Assembly (NCBI RefSeq): GCF_029784155.1
Contig: NC_073692.1
Span: 326,821,920-326,885,919 of the forward strand
DNA length: 64,000 nucleotides
Source: Uranotaenia lowii
Lineage: Eukaryota; Arthropoda; Insecta; Diptera; Culicidae
Direction: 5' to 3'
Made by a program: the position numbers and the translations under genes. Below the pieces are notes generated by a model. That model saw nothing but the letters and a program-made list of their open reading frames with translations. It did not search any database and was not told where the DNA came from. Shown here one piece after another: positions 45,235 through 56,590 of the stretch. Position 1 is the stretch's first letter; each line of letters starts with the position of its first letter.

Positions 45235-48201
45235 GTACCCAGGCGCGGACCTATGGGGGGGGGGGGGGGGGTGATCGTGTTGATCACCCCCCCCCCCAAG
45301 CGGCAAAAAACCGTTCCGAAATACTCGCAAACGCTGTATTTTATATAAAAACTAAGAACTTTTCCTAGGAGGTGTACTTTCTAATTCTCAAATTTTTTCA
45401 CTCCGTGGGGGTGTTGTTTAATAAAAGAATTTATTAATCACTTAATAGCTTAAAATTTAAAAAAAATATTGGTCCGCCAAACTAAAACAGCTGTAACTTG
45501 CAATTTCTGAAACGAATTTCACCAAATAGCTTTTGATGAGGTAGGTGCTTAGAGCGTTGAACTAGAATTTGCTGACCATATATGATACCGGCCAAAAGTT
45601 TGCGATCACCCCCTTAAATACAAAAAATTTTTTTGGTCATATCTCAGTCATCTTATGACATATTGCATTTCTTTTGCTCTCAATCTGAAGTCGATGATCA
45701 AAACCTTCTTCGTATGTTTTTGGCAAATTGTATATGTTAACTTAATATGACTTAAACTTGACTTAAATTTGAAAATTTCCAAAAAAAAATCACACTTTAT
45801 ATCCCAACCCGATCAGTTCAGGGTTGGGTGGACCGAATTTATAAATTCGAGTTGCATTTAAATCTTTTTTCATAAATGTCAAAAACATTTTTTAAAATTT
45901 GGTGCTTAAAATTTGCAAAGTGCTTCAAACAGATAAATATCTACTTTAGTTATCGATCAAAAGTTTGGGCTCGACCCTCAGTATGGTGTATCGGCAAAAA
46001 GTTAAGGATCTTGCAAAACATTCAATTTAATTTCGTGCGTATCTCTGTCATCAAACAACGTATCGCTAATCTAAAACGTTATATTTAATGCTCATGAGTT
46101 GATTTCGATTTTGGATATTTAGTGAAAAAAAATTTTCAGACTAACTTCGGTAAAACTCTAGCTATAGTTTGATCATTTTTTGATAATGTTCACCAAATAG
46201 TCGGTATGTTCAATAAATACCTGCAAACTTTGTTATCTTACAAGTTATTGCAGATAGGTTCGGCTCCATGTTTGATGGATCAACATATCTCGATCCTTTT
46301 AAGAAGTAGAAAAGAGTTGAGCCTTTAAATGCTAAAATGCCTATGGGGCTGTTCAGATACCTCGTGGACAGAAAAATGAGATTTTCACACTTTTCTAAAT
46401 CTCCGTGCAAAAGTGTGTGCATTTGGCAAACGCATCCCCCCAGATGTCTACATTGACAGATTCGATTTTTGTTGCCTACATCTAATACTACATTTCCATT
46501 TCTTGATTTACATATTCCACATTGCAAGCTCAAATTTTTACAGAATGCATCTCAATTTGAGATTCTGAAAAGTCCTTTTTTCTGAATTAAAGATATCAAA
46601 ACTGTCTAGACAATTTGAATCAAAAAGATACATTTAAATTACAGATTTTTTTTCAAAAAAAATTTTTATTTTGGAACGTTTTTGAAAAAAAATAAGCTTT
46701 GATTGTATTTGTCTCGACGAAGACAGACTTAAGAAATAAAAATTTTAGACAGATATATGGAAAATGGCCCGTACCCTGGATTCCCATGAGTCACGGCGGC
46801 AGTGTGCATGCTTGTGATAATGATGGTTTACTATCATTGTCTTGAGAGGGTCGTTGCACACATCTTGTCAAGCGTGGATCATAATATGACTCAAATTAGA
46901 AGGCGTGATGGACACTTTTATTCAAATTAAATTAGCGGTAGGTTCAATGGTGTCCCAATTTTTCATGATCCATGCTGATAAGATGAATGGGAGTTGAAAC
47001 ACTTGCCCTCCTTTCCGTTGAACAATGGGAAAATTTTGTAGTGAAAATATCACATTTTGCCGTTATAAAGTGATACTTTTCAATAGGGCATAATCTGTAT
47101 GGTAAGCTAATCTACACAATAATACATATTTAAAATTTTGAGAAAAATCCAGCTTAATAATTTAGGTTAAAACATCCACTCTAAATTTGAAAGTTTGGAT
47201 TTTTAAATTGCAATTGATTATGAATTTTCCCTGAAATATTGAAATAGTATTAATATTTCAGAAATTTATTCTTTATTCAATTTTTTTTAAATTTAATTCA
47301 AACATTATTAAAAAAAGTTTGAAAATATTGAGCGCATGAAGAAAACATATGATTTTTCACTTTTTTCATATATAAATCGTTTCAAATTGGTTATTTTTTC
47401 TTTGGATTCAGTTCCAACAAAAAAAAAATCAAGTATAAGAGCTTGAAATTAAAAAAAAAAAATAAATAAAAATTAAGTTCCTAAAGCTTCATACCTAAGA
47501 ATATGATTTTGATGATCTTGTTTTAGAATTAAATTTATTTAAAAATATTGAAAAATTAGAACAAGAATTTATAATAATTCGATAATTTTGAACAACGATT
47601 CAACAAAATACTTCAGAAAAATAATTAAATGTTCAGTTTTTAATTCAAAGCAATAATTAACAAACACTTTTCTCAAATAATTGTTTTGGAATCGTTGCAA
47701 AATGATAATCAATAAAATTTTGGTGTGGGTCTCACCCTGATATGAAGATCACCAGTAAAATATAGTGGATAACTTGAAGATTTTTTTTTTTACATTTTCT
47801 TCTGCGAAAATATGTGTTTAATTTTCATTTGTGAATTGACATTTATATCGGAAAATTCTTTGAAGAATTCTTAAAGTTATAATTTTTAAACTGCCAAATG
47901 TAGAAATTACGAAAATTATCGTTTTAATCTACAACTTTTCGCAGTGAACATCTAATATTCGCAGATTGTTTTATAAAAGGATAGCAAAATAAGTATATAG
48001 AGGTAATTTGTTAAAAGTTCTAACTATTTTTCTTTAATTTCAATTTTATTAAATTACAAACCTACAAAATACCAGTCTTTTTTGCAATTGCAAACCGCCC
48101 CTCCCCTACTCCATCCTCCACTCTGTTTCTCAGAATAAACTATTTTTCGCCAGATATTTACGATCCTTCTTATTGACTGATTTTTGAAAATTTGGAAAAT
48201 C

Positions 48202-48237
<36 letters not shown>

Positions 48238-48270
48238 GAGCCAACTCTAGGACCGCCCCCGGGCGTACCT
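45235..48270. mobile_element. Candidate non-autonomous element with poly-G/poly-C ends (copy 2)
   Basis: Left end gggcgtacccaggcgcgg is followed by 17 Gs (45,255-45,271), tgatcgtgttgatca and 11 Cs (45,287-45,297). The right end, minus strand, is gaggtacgcccgggggcgg, then about 20 bases and a 33-base G-tract. The ends are imperfect inverses. The 3-kb interior is AT-rich and holds an insertion-like Tc1 end, ccggccaaaagtttgcgatc at 45,590, typical of mosquito Tc1/MITE termini. No transposase is seen. The minus-strand frame 46,210-46,533 has several cysteines but no domain I can name. Confidence 0.45.
48203..48235 (+). repeat. 33-base poly-C tract
   Basis: Thirty-three consecutive Cs, the longest homopolymer in the window. 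The true length is unreliable in any assembly. Confidence 0.9.
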
Positions 48271-48887
48271 CATGAAGCGCCGGAGGATAGAGTCCAGATC
48301 CGTTCTGATAAAAATTCAGAAGCCTGGTGAAATAGCCATGCGAAATAAGAATCTAAGGTTCCTTGAAATTTTGTATGTTTGTATGTACGTTGGTAATCCA
48401 CCTCGGATGCACGGAATAACCATTTCTGTCTAAATTTGTGCATTTTTTAGATTATTAAGTTCGACAAATTTCCAATGCAACACGTATACTTTACCCGAAC
48501 CACATGGCTTCGTATGAGCTGTTTCAATCAGGTGGGCTAGTTTATTACAGGTATTCCGACATCCGTGTACATACCTGGCCAGCTGGCAACTATTTGAACA
48601 TAATATATAGCCAGTTATAAAAGGAAGTTGTTGGCCATGAGCAGAATCAGTGATCGGTCGTGTTTGTGACAGCTCCGCGAAAATTTCTTTGTTAATTTTT
48701 CTTTTTAGTTCAGAAGTGTTATTTTCAAATAAAAAAAAACGCAAAATCGGACCATAAATTATAAAAATATTATTGCTGGTACAAACTTTTTAAATAAGGA
48801 AACCAATGTTATAAATCTATCATTAAGAAATGGAAATATTTTAAAAAGAAAACATTGTTATATGATTTTAATCACCGTAATTTTTTA
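48271..48887. other. No gene recognised
   Basis: Flanking DNA between the poly-C element and the inverted repeat at 48,888. A minus-strand frame at 48,430-48,744 (104 codons) contains several cysteines and histidines without a motif I can identify. Confidence 0.4.
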
Positions 48888-49089
48888 TGACTTTAATTTT
48901 AATGGCTTGTGCGGTGGAATGAAAACTAGAGAGAATTTATTTTATAGAAATTTGAAAGAAAGGTGGATAGACAGGCATGAGTGCGCCAATAGGAGAATGC
49001 TTGATAGGTATTGAAATTCTAGGCTAGAGGCCAAGTTGATGAAAAGCTCCCATGAATTGCTCCCGCCTTTGCTCTGCACTAGCTAACTA

Positions 49090-49942
49090 GGGGAACATGC
49101 CCTATTATGCGCCACCTAAGCGAATCGCTGATTTTCTGTGTATTCCACGTACAAATTGTGTTAAAAATGGGTGTAATCGTTGAAGAAAAGTGTTTTCTAC
49201 AAATTCCTATGATTTTTCATTACTCAAATTGCTATAGTTTCTCCAAAAACATGATTTTTAAAAACCATATTCAAAGCCACAGAACGAAACTGTGTTGCGA
49301 ATACGCGCCGCTGTGTATTCAATACGCGCCTAGCAGCCGAACACACCCGAGAGCAGCCGAAGACCGAAAACACACCAATACATACAGACACTTTTACTGA
49401 AAAGAAAATCAAAATGGACTAATAGAAATTTAACAAAAAATGAAAAATAGATTTTTTGGGCTGAATTAACGCTCAAAATATGGCTTTGAACTTTTTGTTC
49501 ATTTTCAATGGAAATTGGCCTTTTTGAAAAATTAATGCTATTTTCAGCCTACTACGATTGGCGCGTTATAAAGAGCGCATGGGCCGTGATAGAACATACC
49601 CATGAAAAGCATACCTTAGCGAGTTCAGTATGATTTTTTAGCATAAAATCATAATTTAGATTCTCTTCTATCGATGTGTCAGAAAATATTGTCTTATTCG
49701 TTTTTCTCTGCTTGGTGACACCTTATTAAAAGTGTTTTAAAATTTAGATCAAAATGAAGAAAAACCTAAATTGTTAAATTATCATGACACAGGGGCATTT
49801 TAAGGAAAAATTCATACTTGCCATGACCAATCACAGCATTTAAAACAAATTGGTAATATTTTGCAGGCTTAAAATGTGTCAGATTCTTCAAAACAAGAGT
49901 GGCGCGTATTAGCCACATGGGGCGTTATATGAACTTTTCCCC
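49090..49942. mobile_element. TA-flanked MITE, first passenger
   Basis: It starts ggggaacatgccctattatg and ends, read on the minus strand, ggggaaaagttcatataacg. It is bordered by TA at 49,088-49,089 and 49,943-49,944. GCGC-plus-TTATAA-type phrases recur inside (gcgcgttataaagagcgc near 49,560; gcgcgtattagccacatggg near 49,902). The ends resemble those of the element at 58,686-59,657. Non-coding; the 49,107-49,400 frame is unrecognised. Confidence 0.75.
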
Positions 49943-49944
49943 TA

Positions 49945-50324
49945 TACATGAGAAACTCAGAAAGAGAATTCCCATGTATACACATCCTGGCAATGTTATA
50001 CAAACCGTATGGAGCACATATCTCTGATTTCCCCTCAGATTTCCCTATTTTTGACAGATTTAAGCTTTCTTCTTCAGATTTGAGCTTTCATCTCCTATGC
50101 TCTCAAGGCAAAAAAAGCTTAAATCTGTGGAAAAAAAGCTTAAAAACGAGATTCACCAACACTAAGTTAAAAGATGTTGGTCACACGATACATAGACAAA
50201 TCCTGTATCGTTGCCGGGACCTGGGGTTGCTACGTTTTAGCTCGTTTGAAGTGTGCGTAAAAACACGCTCTCAAACCACTGGGCTCGCTATAAATGGGAA
50301 TTTTCTTTCTGAGTTTCTCATGTA
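49945..50324. mobile_element. TA-flanked MITE, second passenger
   Basis: Terminal inverted repeats of about 30 bp: tacatgagaaactcagaaag at 49,945 and, on the minus strand from 50,324, the same 20 bases, continuing into gagaattcccat / aaaattcccat. It is bordered by TA at 49,943-49,944 (shared with the first passenger) and 50,325-50,326. The interior includes a small tandem of agatttaagctt/agatttgagctt (about 50,056-50,090). The 127-codon frame covering the element is not recognisable. Confidence 0.8.
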
Positions 50325-50526
50325 TAGTTAGCTAGTGCAGAGCAAAGGCGGGAGCAATTCATGGGAGCTTTTCATCAACATGCCCTCTAGCCTAAAATTT
50401 CAGCACCTATCAAGCTTTCTCCTATTGGCGCACTAATGCCTGTTTATCCACCTTTCTTTCAAATTTCTATTAAAAAAATTCACTCTAGTTTTCATTCCGC
50501 CGCACATGCCATTAAATTATAGTCAT

Positions 50527-51929
50527 CAAAAGAAAGTTTTTGAAACGATCCGTACTTGAATTTTATTATTGAAAATGTGAGAGTGCACTTTTGTTTATTT
50601 ATGTGTTAGATTTAGAATTTCCATCAAAGTAAGTTTTACAAAATGAAACAATTTTTCGATCTATTTAACATTTTTAATGAAACTGTTAGTTTTTCTATAA
50701 GGTCCTGCTTAACGATGTTATGATAAACAGAATTATGCAGTTATGCAGTTATCACCACAATCTCTTGAAATTTATTTAAAGTTTCCAATAGATTTTCGCA
50801 GAAAATAATTGAAAGGCTTTTAACACCATTTTATTGAAAACAGTTATTTATATCATTATACTTATTCGAAAGATTCGTTCTCTCATTTCTTGGCAGGAAA
50901 TAAATATTTTAAATTTTAATACGAGTTTTCAAAGATGATATTGAGCTCCGGTTGAAAATAGGTTTGGTACCAAAATAACGGATACGGTATGTGCACAACA
51001 ATCGCTAGTTTGGGACCCATTCTTCCTTCTAATGGAACGTTAGGAGGGAAGAGGGCCTTTTTTGACAGGAGATTGGGTTTGTGTAGGAGGTGTTTCTGTG
51101 GTGGTTGAGACTACCCCTCCTTGGAATAGGAAGTGGAAATGGGAGGGGAATTAATTAATTGACTGTAAGCTAAAGTGAAGTTCTGTGATTGATTGGGATG
51201 GCTCCCAGTTTCTGCTTTTGTTTTACGAAGTTCCAGGTTGTACCCAGCTACAGAAATTCAAACTGCTACATTGCAGGTAACTCAGTCTAATTGCTTAGTT
51301 TTTCAACCGTTTACTAATAATTTTACTGGTCATTAACCCCTCAAACTATCCACAGAGTAGACGGAGAGATACGAAGGCAAAATAGCTTATCTACAGCAAC
51401 CCAACTGTAATATGTATTCTATTCTCTATTTGTTATTGCGGTCAGTTTAATGTTGGTAAGTCTTGTAAAATTCTAATTCCGTAACAGCATTTGATGTTTA
51501 AATTTTTCATATATACTTTTTCCAAATGGCATAAATTAATATATATTAAAATATTATATGAAGCGTTTGGTAGGGATCTCCACGCTTCACTCCTCCCCTG
51601 TATCCTGTATCTTTCGCGGTTTTCATCACATGATTGGCCTGGCCGTAGTAACATGCATAGAAATAAGTAATAGATAATACGCCGAAAAGAAAAATGAAAA
51701 ACGCAAGTTTTCCATTTTCCAGGATGCCTACATGTTTTGGCCATGTTGATGTAAGAAGAAGAAGACGCAGAAGAAGAAGGGAGGTCTTTGACATTCCACT
51801 AAAAATTATACTCAAAGCAATCATATTTTGATTAGTCATTTCAAAAATCGTGTAGTGTTAAACCAAGTGAAGTTAGCGTTGTCATTTTTCGTTGTTTTCC
51901 GCGTGGAATTCTAAAAAGCGTGGCTTTAC
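50527..51929. other. No gene recognised
   Basis: AT-rich, with a more balanced patch at 50,940-51,400. Minus-strand frames at 51,442-51,839 overlap each other and have no domain; one includes a gaagaag-type simple repeat (51,760-51,780). Confidence 0.4.
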
Positions 51930-52260
51930 TTCCGAGCGAAGAAAACGGATTTGCACAAATAGGGCCCTGTTAGTGGTCTTTCAATCAGAAAACTAGCTTA
52001 GGAAGAAAGTTTGTCGAATCAGTTCAAACCATGTTGAGAAAGTATGGGGAAAAGTGTACTTTCGTAAATTTTCCAAAACGCGGTAGGAAATCTGGCCCTG
52101 CTGACCCAACAATGGTCAAAAAAATCAAGGATTACTACAAACGGCTTTCATCGGCATCAGTGCAAGTGGCTTAAACCTCATCGACTGACGTTGTATGTGC
52201 CAAAGAGAGAATTGGATGTCAGATCCAGCGGAAGCAAAAGATACAGCCCTGCTCATTTTG
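51930..52260 (+). pseudogene. Tc1/mariner transposase N-terminal (HTH) relic
   Basis: Translation gives RKFVESVQTMLRKYGEKCTF, then NFPKRGRKSGPADPTMVKKI, KDYYKRLSSASVQVA, a stop and SSTDVVCAKERIGCQIQRKQK. This is the paired helix-turn-helix DNA-binding half of a mariner-like transposase with stops and shifts. The segment at 52,490-52,600 repeats the same protein region in diverged form, so this is probably a separate relic lying next to it. Confidence 0.55.
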
Positions 52261-52469
52261 GATAACGTTTAAACAGCTCTGAGTGATGAATTTTACTGTT
52301 TAACAAAAAACACTGTGTATCGTGAACTCCAGTTTTTTTAAATTTTCATGAAAATGAGAAGCATTTTCTCAGAAAAGCGCAAAAACATTGTGCACAAATG
52401 ATGAACTTTTCCCAACAGCGAAAGCTGAGCCAGTTGGCGATAATGAAAGAAGTTCTAAAGTATAAAAAG

Positions 52470-53310
52470 AAAAGAAGCTTCGTGGACAAAAAAAATCTGG
52501 GCGGAATCCGGGTCCAGTGGACAAAACTTTGGACCAGGAAGTAATGCGTGCTTACGCCTGTACCAAGGCTGCCTCAGTTCGAAATGGTACCAAAAAGTTG
52601 AATTCCCTCTCAGCACCGTCCATCATGTCAATATAAGATTGGGTCTTAAGACGTAAAAAAAAAACAGAATAAGCCGAAGCGGAGTCAAAAATAAGTTACT
52701 AAGAGCTCGTAAACTATATGGTCAACTGTTGTGTGGAAATTCTGTATGCGTTATGATCGACGACGAAACCTCTTGCCAGTTTGATTACAAAACGTTTCCG
52801 GGTGACCAGTCTTACACTGTTCGGGATGGCCATAGTGTTGGCGAGACGGAGATATACAGTTTTATAGAACAACTCAGTGAAAATGCAATAGTTTGTCAAG
52901 CCATGTGTAAGTTTGGCGTGCCTTCCGAGCCGTTCGTGAACACTGTCAAAATGAATACAGCTGCCTGCTGCTCATGATCTGCAAGCATGATCACCTAATA
53001 CTGTTCTGGCTGGATTTGACATCAGTTCACTACTCAAATGACACGATAGCAATCTAAAAAAAGTCCAGATCATACCAAATGAGATGAGTCCCCAAAATTG
53101 TCCTCTAGCGAAACCGATTAAAACTTTCTAGGCGCCTACCAAATTGTATTTGAGAAAACATAAGAACTTTCAGATTCTATCGAAAACTTTGCAGAAGACT
53201 ATCAAAAAGTCGTCAAAATCATCGCAAATAGTCTGTGCTGAAGCTTATGAGCAGTCTTCGATCACAAATTCGACCACTGATCTGCGATTGACTGGAATCC
53301 AATTTTTTAT
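52470..53310 (+). pseudogene. Tc1/mariner-type transposase relic with damaged catalytic site
   Basis: HTH region: NPGPVDKTLDQEVMRAYART and KAASVRN (about 52,509-52,590). Catalytic part: CVMIDDETSCQFDYKTFPGD (first D, about 52,753), SYTVRDGHSVGE, a CKFGVPSEPFVNTV piece ending at a stop (52,975), then LFWLDLTSVHYSND (second D, about 53,015). After a shift come IIPNEMSPQNCPLAKPIKTF, where a K replaces the third acidic residue expected in P-I-E, and KKSSKSSQIVCAEAYEQ to about 53,255. The spacing between the last two catalytic positions is roughly 36-37, as in DD37-type mariners, but the frameshift makes this approximate. It would bind terminal repeats and cut DNA; this copy cannot. No terminal repeats were located. 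Confidence 0.7.
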
Positions 53311-53839
53311 TGATGCACTGTAGAAGAAGACTATAAAGAACATAAAAGTGAATTTGCCCCAAAATCATTTGAAATCGTGCTTAGACATAATAGGACACCC
53401 TATATCATAACATCTCATCTTGATATAATTGTTTTATTCACTTCTGATGGGGAGCCTAACTTGCACAGGTAGAGCAGTAGGCAAAAACACTTATCTGTTG
53501 AGACGGGAAGGTATAAGACAAGGAATGAGTTTGAATCTCATCTCTCTTCGACATTTTTTTTTGCTGATAGTTCCTGTAAGATTTTTAAATGATATCAACA
53601 GCTTACTTTGAATAGTCGTCAAGAATTCTGTGTTTCTTGTTCTATAATTCAAAATATGCCAAAATATCACAATATAACGTAAACTTTCCAATTAACTTTT
53701 CATAAACAAAATTATTGTGACTGGAACAGCTTTGGTGGTTGATTCATTCAAAAGTACGGTTTTTACAAAAAAAAAATTACATTTTTTGTGAATGTGATCT
53801 AAAGAAGTTTTTAAAAAATATTTCCGTATGTGCAACATA

Positions 53840-54996
53840 AAGGGTGATACGGTCAAAATTTGGTCAAAGAAAAACGCGTGTAAATCGGTGAAATCGTTTA
53901 TTTAAAAATGAAATTAAATTTCCTTTTCAAGTTTAATTAGTATAAAATTCAGGAAAAATATTCAATTAGGCTTCCGCTTTTCCAAATCCGTATCGCCGGA
54001 CCTTACGCTTAACCCCTGCCATCAGATTTTGTACAGCCACCTTGACCACCTTCTTCGTCGCAGAAACCAGTTTGCTTGAACTGCTGCTCGTCCTTAGCAG
54101 TTTTTTGGTCTTCTTTAGGTTCCGCTTGACAATAGCCCAGTATTTCTCAATTGGACGGAGCTCTGGCGTGTTGGGAGGGTTCTTGTACTTGGAAACCACC
54201 TGCACGTTGTTGGCGGCGAACCACTCCATGGCCTTTTTACCGTAATGGCAAGATGCCAAATCCGGCCAAAACAGTACAGAACAACAGTTTCATGTGCTTG
54301 AAAATATCTGCTACCTTTCCCCTTCCTTTTGCCGTATAAAACTCCTGTCCCGGAAGCTGCTTGTAGTCGGCTATGACGTAGGTTTCGTCGTCCATTACCA
54401 CGCAGTCAAACTTCGTCAGTTTCGTCGTGTACAGCCTACGGGATCGCGCTTTAGCCGTCGTATTTTGTTAATCATCGCGATTTGAAGTCTCTACCTTCTT
54501 GTAAGTCGATAGTCCGGCTCGTTTTTTGGCTCGATGCACGGTTGTAGACGATACACCCAGCTTATTTGCGGCATCTCGGAGAGAGAGGTTAGGGTTTCGC
54601 TTGAAACTACCGGCAACTCTCTGTGTCGTCTCAGCGGCTTCCGGTTTTCGATTTACCCCGATCCAGACTTCCTGGTTGTCGAAAAACGTTCCCCAAACAC
54701 TTTAATAACATTTGTAACGGTTGATTTGGCAACTTTTAGCGATTTTGCCAACTTTGCGTGCGAGTACCTCGGATTTTCGCGATGCGCGAGCAAAATTTTG
54801 ATACGCTGCTATTTTTCCTTGGACGGCATTTTGACAACTGAAGAGTGAATTCCAAAATCAAATTAGGAGCAACATTCTACACTTACACACACACACACAC
54901 ATACCTTCAAAATGAGGGGTGTTCATGTTTTTTAAATGCAAAATTGAAAGAAATACGTCAAGTTGATATTGACCAAATTTTGACCGTATCACCCTT
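53840..54996 (-). mobile_element. ITmD37E-type mariner element with complete ends
   Basis: Terminal inverted repeats of about 27 bp (aagggtgatacggtcaaaat, continuing ttggtca) are perfect at both ends and bordered by TA at 53,838-53,839 and 54,997-54,998. The transposase lies on the minus strand. A (CA)n run sits at 54,880-54,900 in the 5' UTR. The intact termini mean it could in principle be moved in trans even though its own gene is broken. DD37E mariners of this type are known from mosquitoes. Confidence 0.88.
53966..54829 (-). pseudogene. DD37E mariner transposase, internally deleted
   Basis: The start is the ATG complement at 54,827-54,829, giving MPSKEK and then an in-frame TAG. HTH sequence follows (RIKILLAHRENPRYSHAKLA; KLGVSSTTVHRAKKRAGLST after a shift). 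Then come VVMDDETYVIADYKQLPGQE (first catalytic D, about 54,390), KGRGKVADIFKHMKL, and directly LFWPDLASCHYGKKAMEWFA (second D, about 54,260) with PPNTPELRPIEKYW (E, about 54,145). There are 37 residues between the second D and E, which defines DD37E. Compared with the family as I remember it, about 50 residues between KHMKL and LFWPD are missing, and there is also a stop and shifts. The C-terminus after GVKRKVRRYG ends at 53,966. The product would be inactive. Confidence 0.85.
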
Positions 54997-54998
54997 TA

Positions 54999-56590
54999 AT
55001 TAGGAAGTGCGATAAAAAAAATCGCATTACACAACTCTTATAGATTCTATATCCTTTCCACTCATAAAGGTAAGAAGCGTTTTGATAGAAGACCACTGTC
55101 CACGAGAATAACTTTTTTTTAATCTTTGGCAATACGAACCGTTTCAAAAACCGCTGCCGAAACTGAAGGGTTTTATTCATTAATTGATATCTTAATGATT
55201 ATGTGCTATAATTTTAATACAACGAAGTTTTTCGGCTCAGATAGCGTGATATAAGAATGATTTGACTCGATGCCCGTTTTAAAAAAGCTTTTTTTTCTAA
55301 GATGAATATTTACCATTGTCGATTGGAAGTGATTAAAGTATCAGTTTTCCAACAAGCTACACAAGTTCTGCTCAACCTCCGTCATTCCCGAACCAGGTCA
55401 TCAGGATATGATTGAATGCTGCAGCATCTGGTACGGAAATCGAGAATGCCACAGCAGAAGTCCTGGAACGTGACATTATGGACATTTCAAAACAAACAAC
55501 TGTGACGCGTCCTTCGTTGCTGTCTCGTTTGAATTGCTTCACTTCCGACTGACAACATTGCGGACCATTTTCCCCCTTGAATCTACCTCTTCTCGGTCTG
55601 CAGTCTGCACCGACAAACAAATTTATTATAAACAATATTACTTGCCCATTCCATGTCAACCAGCAAGAAAAACTAAGAGAAAGTATGAAATTGGAAAGAG
55701 CAGACACAATCATTGCCACACGCTCCTGTACAATAACAGACGGCATAATAACAAACAACAGCAGAAAAAAGGAACCGGAGGAAGAAAAAAAAACGTGTCC
55801 ATCAACCATCGGAACAGTCTACACAGAGATTGGAGTTCAAGGATACACGCTCGGCAAACAAACAAACGGACGAATGGACCCACCCACTACCTATCTACAG
55901 AATTGACGAGCAAGGATTAGCCGATGGGATCAGAGTTTGTTCGGATCTGGTTAGTCATTTCCTTTTTCCAGTCTGATGATTGCAGCCGGGCCACGACGAA
56001 ATGGCATACATGCGTGAAACTTCTGAATTATTATTGTTTTTTTATGCCTTGGAAACTTTGTATCCAAATTTGATTAATTTTGTTAATTCGCTGAACTAGA
56101 TCCTTTATTACAGTTCCTTTATTAATAGGTAAGGTACTAGTATAACTATTAAGTATGAGTTATATATGTTGGAATAATATCAACGCTTCAAACCTAATAA
56201 ACATGGCACATAATAGCACGAGACATACGGCCTGGGAAAAATATTCGGACGCAAGTATCAACCATTAGTTCTGCTGATGTTTCACTTCTTTTGAAGGAAT
56301 TAAATTTTGATGTTTTTTTTTTTTTTTTGTTGAAAATATGTGGCTCATACAAAACCTATCACAGACTAATCCGTTCGTTGAAGACCTTTCTATTCATGGT
56401 AGTAGAGCCAGTGTTCCAAATTTCAAGAACCCTTGAGAATTTTCGTGGAAAATTTGTCAATGGAAAAGTTCTTAAGCAGGGATGAGCAACCTTTTTTCTC
56501 AGCGTGCCATTTTGAAAATTTAAATTCTTTGGTGGGTTGCACATAACTTTAAACTTATTTTTAATTATAAATATGTATATCAGTCAGAAT
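54999..56590. other. No gene established; GC-richer block 55,370-55,960
   Basis: Frames open on both strands over the same bases (55,372-55,809 minus; 55,534-55,920 and 55,577-55,906 plus), which argues against coding. None has a domain I recognise. This could be low-copy flanking or untranslated DNA. Confidence 0.35.

Larger units (their letters stand above)
48888..50526. mobile_element. Long inverted-repeat element with 200-bp arms, split at its centre
   Basis: The left arm (48,888-49,087) and right arm (50,327-50,526) are reverse complements at high similarity: shared phrases are gcggaatgaaaactagag, atttgaaagaaaggtgga, caggcat, gcgccaataggag, aaaagctcccatgaattgct and ctctgcactagctaac. They meet at ctagctaac-TA-gttagctag once two later insertions are removed, so the ancestral element was a nearly perfect hairpin of about 400 bp. 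Non-coding. Confidence 0.8.

Noticed and set aside
55372..55920. Overlapping 145-, 128- and 109-codon frames as genes
   Set aside because: Three frames on both strands over one GC-richer block, with no known domains.
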